DNA of 5,728 bases from an uncultured Clostridia bacterium (GTDB lineage: Bacteria; Bacillota; Clostridia; Oscillospirales; Ruminococcaceae): contig CAMHBE010000148.1 in assembly GCA_946183095.1 (NCBI GenBank), forward strand, positions 1 through 5,728, in the 5' to 3' direction. The notes under the pieces were generated by a model. The model worked only from the letters and a program-made list of their open reading frames with translations, was not told where the DNA came from and searched no databases. Made by a program: the position numbers and the translations under genes. This document shows, piece after piece, positions 1 to 3,271 of this stretch (position 1 is the first letter of the stretch; each line of letters starts with the position of its first letter).

Positions 1-162
1 AGCACCGTTTTCGAGACAGACGTTCTCGGTTTGCTTGCCAAAGAAGGGCAACTTATGTCATATACCCACAATGGGTTCTGGCAATGCATGGATACAAAGA
101 TAGAGAAGCTTCGGCTTGAAAATATGTGGAAATCTGGAAATGCGCCATGGAGAAAATGGTAA
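1..162 (+). CDS. rfbF: Glucose-1-phosphate cytidylyltransferase, C-terminal 53 residues (5' end outside window)
   Basis: This is the 3' end of a gene that begins before base 1. The open frame from base 1 ends at TAA 160-162. The enzyme makes CDP-glucose from CTP and glucose 1-phosphate, the first step toward CDP-linked deoxysugars of O-antigens, capsules and cell-wall glycans; it is cytosolic. The visible tail has the family's C-terminal signature: LLAKEGQLMSYTHNGFWQCM followed by DT, a short helix, then a terminal WKSGNAPWRKW. The GFWQ-MDT and W-SGNAPW-W blocks recur in RfbF/DdhA proteins. The catalytic N-terminal nucleotidyltransferase part is not visible. The next gene begins 5 nt after the stop, suggesting one transcript. 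The sequence is AT-rich compared with the genes to the right. The family call is confident; the exact sugar pathway cannot be read from this fragment. Confidence 0.9.
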   Translation, partial: STVFETDVLGLLAKEGQLMSYTHNGFWQCMDTKIEKLRLENMWKSGNAPWRKW

Positions 163-167
163 AGTAA

Positions 168-746
168 ATGAAGTACTTATCTTGCAATTTGATTTCAAGA
201 ATGACACTTAATATTAATGGACGAATAGACAGTGATCCTAAGGTATTATCTTTTTGCTGCGAGAATATCCCAAGTCGTCCCGGAATCCCATTGACTGATG
301 ATGCCGAAGAATCGCTTGAAAGATTTATTGGATTACGCAATCTATTACTTGCACAGGGCTTCAGAACTCCTGATAAAACGAGATTTGGCTGCGAAGGTTG
401 TTCAAACTATTATGAAGATGAATGGAGTATTAACCCATTTATCGGATATGTAAATATTTCTGCATATCCTGCACCTTGTCAATGTAAATGTTGTTATTGC
501 GAAGCACAAAAATGGGATGACAGTCTTGAAGTAAAAAAAGCTTACGTGCATCTGTTCGATTTTCTTGAACTTGCCGATAGTAGTGGCGCAATAGATCCCG
601 ATGCAGTTTGGCAAATATCAACGGGTGAAATAACTATTTATCCTTTTAAGAAACGTATTTTAAATTTAGTGAAGAATAAGACCTCTGTCTTCTATACCAA
701 CGCGTTTATTTATGATGAACAGATTGCTCAGAATTTACATAAATAA
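168..746 (+). CDS. Radical SAM protein, truncated (N-terminal half only, 192 aa)
   Basis: This resembles the N-terminal half of a radical S-adenosylmethionine enzyme, a [4Fe-4S] protein that cleaves SAM to start radical chemistry; its substrate is unknown. The cluster motif CxxxCxxC is at Cys104, Cys108 and Cys111 (PCQCKCCYC), just after a first beta strand (YVNISAYPAP). A GE motif (STGE, residues 151-154) and a following strand (TSVFYTNAFI) continue the barrel. Extra cysteines at 6, 30, 31, 75 and 78 lie in a leading region, a layout I associate with radical SAM proteins of polysaccharide loci. The protein ends at residue 192, after about half a barrel, while complete relatives are much longer. 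In the +1 frame directly after the stop, residues NNPGSYINV look like the next barrel strand, so the gene appears frameshifted and then deleted. The SD is weak (GGAG at 149-152, 15 nt before ATG). It probably shared the transcript of the preceding cytidylyltransferase and is likely non-functional. Confidence 0.75.
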   Translation: MKYLSCNLISRMTLNINGRIDSDPKVLSFCCENIPSRPGIPLTDDAEESLERFIGLRNLLLAQGFRTPDKTRFGCEGCSNYYEDEWSINPFIGYVNISAYPAPCQCKCCYCEAQKWDDSLEVKKAYVHLFDFLELADSSGAIDPDAVWQISTGEITIYPFKKRILNLVKNKTSVFYTNAFIYDEQIAQNLHK

Positions 747-768
747 TCCAGGCTCATATATTAATGTT
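742..768 (+). pseudogene. Out-of-frame continuation of the radical SAM gene
   Basis: Read in the frame starting at base 742, this stretch encodes NNPGSYINV. In radical SAM proteins a helix ending in NLHK-like residues is commonly followed by a strand of the type (S)YINVSLD, so these residues fit the expected continuation of the gene that stops at 744-746. A loss of two A residues in the short A run at 741-743 would explain the shift. After base 768 the frame reads KKLRTLK and stops at 790-792, with no resemblance to the expected SLD-G motif in any forward frame, so the homology ends there. The match is short and rests on recall of the family pattern, not on an alignment. Confidence 0.5.
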
Positions 769-844
769 AAAAAGTTAAGGACTCTAAAGTAAATAATAAT
801 ATATCAGGCTGTAAGATACACTATTGATAGTTTGAAATATTACA

Positions 845-883
845 CAGCAGACCCCGCCCGGCACATACCGGACGGGGTCGCTG
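845..883 (-). terminator. Stem-loop terminator abutting the merR stop codon
   Basis: A long inverted repeat: CAGC, a bulged A, GACCCCG, C, CCGG, loop CACATA, then CCGG, A, CGGGGTC, GCTG. As leftward RNA the single inner mismatch becomes a G-U pair, giving a stem of about 16 pairs with one bulge. It begins at the base right after the MerR stop codon (884-886). The leftward downstream tract (TGTAATATTTC) is only moderately U-rich, while the rightward one is TTATTTG. It may therefore act in both directions, also stopping transcripts from the sugar cluster, which has no other evident terminator. Confidence 0.8.
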
Positions 884-1279
884 TTATTTGCAGTAAACTT
901 CTATTGCGCGGTTCACGAACTCCGCTGTGCCTGCGCCGCCGGCTTTGTCGATGTTTTCGGTGAACTCGCCGCCGCCCGCGTACATCTTCCCGAGACTGCG
1001 AAGTATCTCGTTCGTACAGTTGTAGTAATTTTCGCAGAAGAAGTCCTGCAGGCGCTTCACCTGCGCTTGCACTTCGCCGTCAGCAGGGTCGCGGTCACGC
1101 AGCTCTCCGAACTGCACGAAAAACTCCATTGTCTTTGCCGCAAGTCCCGCGTTGTCCACGTCGGAACGCTTCTCGTTCTTTTCCTCGAACTCCTTGTATG
1201 AAGCGGTATCTCCCCACTGCTCCTTTGCCCGCTTGGTATATTCATCGAGCTTGGCTGTGTCAAATGCTTTAAAATCCAT
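884..1279 (-). CDS. Possible internally initiated short form of the MerR protein (TipAS-like, 131 aa)
   Basis: Met115 of the regulator (ATG at 1279-1277) lies exactly where the coiled coil ends and the ligand-binding domain begins (MDFKAFDTAKL). An AGGAG sequence on the minus strand (1292-1288) is separated from this ATG by 8 nt (TGAAAACT), as good a ribosome binding site as the one for the full-length start. In Streptomyces lividans tipA, a known in-frame internal start makes TipAS, the free ligand-binding domain, in excess of the full regulator TipAL. The same arrangement is inferred here. The codons after KIHKTGVKT can encode an SD-like string by chance, so production of the short form is a prediction only. 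Confidence 0.5.
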   Translation of the reverse strand: MDFKAFDTAKLDEYTKRAKEQWGDTASYKEFEEKNEKRSDVDNAGLAAKTMEFFVQFGELRDRDPADGEVQAQVKRLQDFFCENYYNCTNEILRSLGKMYAGGGEFTENIDKAGGAGTAEFVNRAIEVYCK

Positions 1280-1621
1280 AGTTTTCACTCCTGTCTTGTG
1301 TATTTTTTCCGCGAAGGTTATAAGGTCGTCGAGATGCTCCCGCCGCAGTTTAAGCAGCTCTATCTGCTGTTCGAGTGCCTTTTTGCGGTCGAAATCCGGG
1401 TCGCTGATGATCTCCTTGATGTCTTTCAGCGGGAACTCCAGTTCCCGGAACAGCATTATCTGCTGCAAACGCTCCAGCGCCGTATCGTCATACAGCCTGT
1501 AGCCCGCGTCGGTATGTCCGGCGGGTGCAAGCAGCCCGATCTTGTCGTAATACTGTAGTGTGCGCACACTCAGTCCCGTCAGCTTGCTGACCTCGTTTAC
1601 TGTCATTCCGCCTTGTTTCAT
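884..1621 (-). CDS. MerR-family regulator with TipAS antibiotic-recognition domain (245 aa)
   Basis: A DNA-binding transcription activator that should sense a drug-like ligand. Residues 6-75 are the MerR winged helix (MTVNEVSKLTGLSVRTLQYY, then DKIGLL, GYRLYDD and the LQQIMLFRELEFPLKDI segment). Residues 78-112 form the dimerising coiled coil. Residues 115-245 match the TipAS ligand domain: DEYTKRAKEQWGDTASYKEF, a mid-helix EFFVQFGELRD, and a C-terminal NCTNEILRSLGKMYAGGGEF with TENIDKAG. Streptomyces TipA binds thiopeptides through cysteines in this domain; Cys196, Cys202 and Cys244 are present here, but whether any is equivalent is not known. Length is close to TipAL. The start at 1621 is set by AAAGGAGGT ending 7 nt upstream. 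The gene stands alone between its promoter/operator (1654-1684) and a hairpin at its stop, so autoregulation is likely and its effector genes are elsewhere. A second internal start (1279) may yield the ligand domain alone. Confidence 0.92.
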   Translation of the reverse strand: MKQGGMTVNEVSKLTGLSVRTLQYYDKIGLLAPAGHTDAGYRLYDDTALERLQQIMLFRELEFPLKDIKEIISDPDFDRKKALEQQIELLKLRREHLDDLITFAEKIHKTGVKTMDFKAFDTAKLDEYTKRAKEQWGDTASYKEFEEKNEKRSDVDNAGLAAKTMEFFVQFGELRDRDPADGEVQAQVKRLQDFFCENYYNCTNEILRSLGKMYAGGGEFTENIDKAGGAGTAEFVNRAIEVYCK

Positions 1622-1653
1622 CTGAACTACCTCCTTTTCTTATCGCTGACTTT

Positions 1654-1684
1654 ACTATACACTATTACGTTACGTCATAGTCAA
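1654..1684 (-). promoter_or_regulatory. MerR-type promoter with 19-bp spacer for the merR gene
   Basis: On the minus strand, -35 TTGACT (1684-1679) and -10 TATAGT (1659-1654) are separated by 19 bp. A 19-20 bp spacer is the hallmark of promoters that MerR-family proteins activate by distorting the DNA. Transcription would start near 1647, giving a leader of about 25 nt that contains the AAAGGAGGT ribosome binding site. The spacer is filled by the palindrome at 1661-1681, so the regulator probably controls its own gene. Confidence 0.8.
1661..1681. promoter_or_regulatory. 21-bp palindromic operator of the MerR/TipAS regulator
   Basis: Read leftward the pattern is ACTAT-g-ACGT-a-ACGT-a-ATAGT. 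All four blocks are perfectly symmetric (ACTAT with ATAGT, ACGT with ACGT), and only the three single-base linkers break the symmetry. It lies between and slightly over the -35 hexamer of the promoter with the 19-bp spacer, as expected for a MerR dimer site. The adjacent regulator gene is the obvious ligand-responsive binder; binding itself is inferred. Confidence 0.75.
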
Positions 1685-1770
1685 GGGAAAATGCTGCGAT
1701 TTGTAGGATCGCACAAAATATTCTTCTGCACCCGCACAATACCATGTATATTTCGCCGATGCTCATATCA

Positions 1771-1799
1771 ATAGTATCATAATTGTGACGGGGTGTCAA
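1771..1799 (-). promoter_or_regulatory. Second leftward promoter upstream of merR
   Basis: On the minus strand a perfect -35 TTGACA (1799-1794) and a -10 TACTAT (1776-1771) are 17 bp apart, with a TG one base before the -10 (extended -10). It would start RNA near 1764 and reach the merR start after a leader of about 140 nt that runs through the MerR operator. A short hairpin lies in that leader at 1695-1713 (TGCGAT, 7-nt loop, ATCGCA), too small to call a terminator. Apart from these signals, 1685-1770 shows nothing recognisable. Confidence 0.5.
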
Positions 1800-1806
1800 T
1801 GGTATG

Positions 1807-1835
1807 TTGAATTATTAGCGGGAGTGTGGTATAAT
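1807..1835 (+). promoter_or_regulatory. Near-consensus sigma-A promoter for the thpR unit
   Basis: The -35 TTGAAT (1807-1812) and a perfect -10 TATAAT (1830-1835) are separated by 17 bp, and TG one base before the -10 makes it an extended -10 promoter. The start point should be near 1842, about 20 nt before the small ORF at 1862 and about 115 nt before thpR. Its -35 lies only 7 bp from the -35 of the leftward promoter at 1771-1799, so the two are back to back. Confidence 0.75.
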
Positions 1836-1861
1836 ACTATAAAAACAGAAAAGGCGATAAT

Positions 1862-1945
1862 ATGGAAGAATACAAATATCCAACATACTGGGATAAGCAA
1901 AACAAAACAGAATATATTTATAAAGATATATCAGCTATTGGCTGA
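1862..1945 (+). CDS. Small ORF of 27 codons upstream of thpR (possible leader peptide)
   Basis: This ORF is not recognised. It starts MEEYKYPTYWDKQNK and ends KDISAIG, and is rich in aromatic and charged residues, with no signal peptide or membrane segment. It is ideally placed for translation: a near-consensus promoter at 1807-1835, AAGG (1851-1854) 7 nt before the ATG, and a TGA (1943-1945) 11 nt before the thpR start. The thpR start lacks a clear SD, so translation of this ORF may feed thpR by coupling. Alternatives are a regulatory leader peptide or the surviving N-terminus of a longer decayed gene. The composition (YWDKQNKTEYIYKD) looks more like a protein than random sequence, but length alone does not prove coding. 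Confidence 0.45.
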   Translation: MEEYKYPTYWDKQNKTEYIYKDISAIG

Positions 1946-1956
1946 CGTAAACAGCT

Positions 1957-2460
1957 ATGAGACTATTCATCGCAATAAAATTCAACAATGAAATAAGATC
2001 CGCGCTTCTCTCCATGCAGGAGCAGCTAAAGCGCACCAATATCCGCGGAAACTATACCAAACCCGAGAACCTGCATCTCACCCTCGCGTTCATCGGCGAG
2101 TACGGCGATCCCGACTACGTTCTCGAAACACTTGAAAAGGTGCGTTTCAAGCCGTTCGAGCTGGCGCTTGACGGTGTGGGCAGCTTCGGCAGGCTGTGGT
2201 GGGCGGGGCTTACCGCGTCTGTGGAGCTGCACAACACTGCCGCGCAGATACGGCATTTCCTCGCCGATGCGGACATTCCGTTCGACAGGAAGAAATTCTC
2301 GCCGCACATCACGCTGATACGCGAGCCGAGCAAACCGACTATGCCCGCGATAGAAGTTCCCGCCGCGTCAATGACCGTGGAAGAAATATCGCTCATGCGC
2401 TCGGAGCGCGGCAGGAACGGTATGATATACACAGAAACAGGGACGATCGGAAGCGTATAG
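1957..2460 (+). CDS. thpR: RNA 2',3'-cyclic phosphodiesterase (2H / LigT-like, 167 aa)
   Basis: A small cytosolic enzyme of the 2H phosphoesterase superfamily that opens RNA 2',3'-cyclic phosphates to 2'-phosphate ends; family members can also join tRNA half-molecules in vitro, hence the older LigT name. Both catalytic HxTx motifs are present: HLTL at residues 40-43 (ENLHLTLAFIGEY) and HITL at 117-120 (FSPHITLIREP). The start MRLFIAIKF is the classic first strand and matches the family, and the length is near the usual 170-190. The segment GRLWWAGLTAS corresponds to the conserved W-G strand. The expected SD is poor (GCTGACGTAAACAGCT before ATG), and the stop of a 27-codon ORF lies 11 nt upstream, so coupling is likely. 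The gene is followed by a hairpin at 2482-2511 and faces the convergent SWIM gene. The physiological RNA substrate in bacteria is not established. Confidence 0.93.
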   Translation: MRLFIAIKFNNEIRSALLSMQEQLKRTNIRGNYTKPENLHLTLAFIGEYGDPDYVLETLEKVRFKPFELALDGVGSFGRLWWAGLTASVELHNTAAQIRHFLADADIPFDRKKFSPHITLIREPSKPTMPAIEVPAASMTVEEISLMRSERGRNGMIYTETGTIGSV

Positions 2461-2481
2461 AATAACAACCAATAAAATCAC

Positions 2482-2511
2482 AGCTCCCCTCGGATCGTTC
2501 CGGGAGGAGCT
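2482..2511. terminator. Hairpin between convergent thpR and SWIM genes, likely bidirectional
   Basis: Inverted repeat AGCTCC, C, CTCGG, loop ATCGTT, CCGGG, A, GGAGCT: a stem of 12 positions with one mismatch and one wobble pair on either strand. It lies 21 nt after the thpR stop and 15 nt beyond the SWIM stop. Leftward the stem is followed by TGTGATTTTATTGG, a modest U tract; rightward by TGATGTTTCTG. It can serve both genes, more convincingly the leftward operon. Confidence 0.75.
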
Positions 2512-2526
2512 TGATGTTTCTGAACT

Positions 2527-3258
2527 TCACAGCACCCCGAACAGCGCGGTAAGGTCAGCCCCGACGATAACACGGTCGGAAACGTTTTCGGCATTGTTCA
2601 GCATACTCTCGACCTTGCTTTCGAGCGCGACGTTGATGAACCTGTCAACATCTATCCCGCGAAGCTCGAAAAAGAAGAACGGGTTTTCATCGAACCTCAC
2701 GCCGATACCGTACATGACCGCCGCGACGTGCTTGCACATTATCGCCCAGTCCGGACAGCTGCAATCAAAGCTTATCTCCTTCGGTGACGGGAACAATCCG
2801 TCTTTTGCGGTGAAAAGCTCCTGCAAGTCGGCGGGAAATTCGCCTTTGATAAGACTTTCCATATTCTCTATACGTTTTCCGCACTTCTCGATTATCTTGT
2901 CGCAGCTTTCCTGTGAGAGAGGACTAATGCGTATCTCGACCTTGTACGGCGTTTTGCGGGAGCCCTGCACACGCGCTTCGATCTTTCCCTTTTTTATTTG
3001 CAGGTCGATAACGGTGCCGGCTTTCACATAGCGCTTCCCGCGGTCGAGTCGGCTTGCGTAGTCTGCGTATTGTTCGAGGTTGCGGCACCATGCCTGCCCC
3101 CACCAGCTTGTGCAGATAATGCGCCGTGAAAAGGGCTTTATCGGATCATATATCAGTTTCTTTTTCGCGGCGGCTGCATTCGTTGCTTTTACCCTGTCGC
3201 GAAGCTCCTGCATTGTCGGCTGTGAATACACGACATCGTTGTTCCAGTATTTGCTCAT
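2527..3258 (-). CDS. SWIM zinc-finger protein, partner of the SNF2 helicase (243 aa)
   Basis: A predicted DNA- or protein-binding protein built around a SWIM zinc finger. The ligands of the CxCx(n)CxH motif are visible: Cys166, Cys168, Cys175 and His177 (DCSCPDWAIMCKHVAAVMYG). The N-terminal part carries the block usual in bacterial SWIM proteins: TSWWGQAWCRNLEQYADYAS, then RGKRYVKAGTVIDLQIKKGK and EARVQGSRKTPYKVEIRI. No membrane segment or catalytic motif is seen. The start at 3258 is supported by AAAGGAG ending 8 nt upstream; this SD overlaps the end of the helicase gene, whose TGA (3274-3272) lies 13 nt before. The two genes are therefore co-transcribed and probably coupled. SWIM proteins are repeatedly found beside SNF2-type helicases in bacteria, so it likely guides or regulates that helicase on nucleic acid; the actual process is unknown. 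Transcription should stop at the hairpin at 2482-2511. Confidence 0.9.
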   Translation of the reverse strand: MSKYWNNDVVYSQPTMQELRDRVKATNAAAAKKKLIYDPIKPFSRRIICTSWWGQAWCRNLEQYADYASRLDRGKRYVKAGTVIDLQIKKGKIEARVQGSRKTPYKVEIRISPLSQESCDKIIEKCGKRIENMESLIKGEFPADLQELFTAKDGLFPSPKEISFDCSCPDWAIMCKHVAAVMYGIGVRFDENPFFFFELRGIDVDRFINVALESKVESMLNNAENVSDRVIVGADLTALFGVL

Positions 3259-3271
3259 TGCCGTGCTCCTT

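Noticed and set aside
820..831. Short palindrome ACTATTGATAGT resembling the outer arms of the MerR operator
   Set aside because: It lacks the inner ACGT blocks and is not placed in a promoter spacer; a 12-bp palindrome in AT-rich DNA is expected by chance.
1695..1713. Six-base-pair hairpin (TGCGAT / ATCGCA) in the leftward merR leader as an attenuator
   Set aside because: The stem is short and has no proper U tract or alternative pairing partner, so no regulatory role is claimed.
1665..1766. A 33-codon leftward ORF (MSIGEIYMVLCGCRRIF...) between merR and thpR
   Set aside because: It has no SD, its ATG would lie at the predicted start point of the upstream leftward promoter, and its end overlaps the MerR operator; it is probably chance.
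1785..1991. A 68-codon rightward ORF crossing the thpR promoter and start
   Set aside because: It covers the near-consensus promoter, has no SD, and overlaps both the better-supported 27-codon ORF and the 5' end of thpR in another frame.
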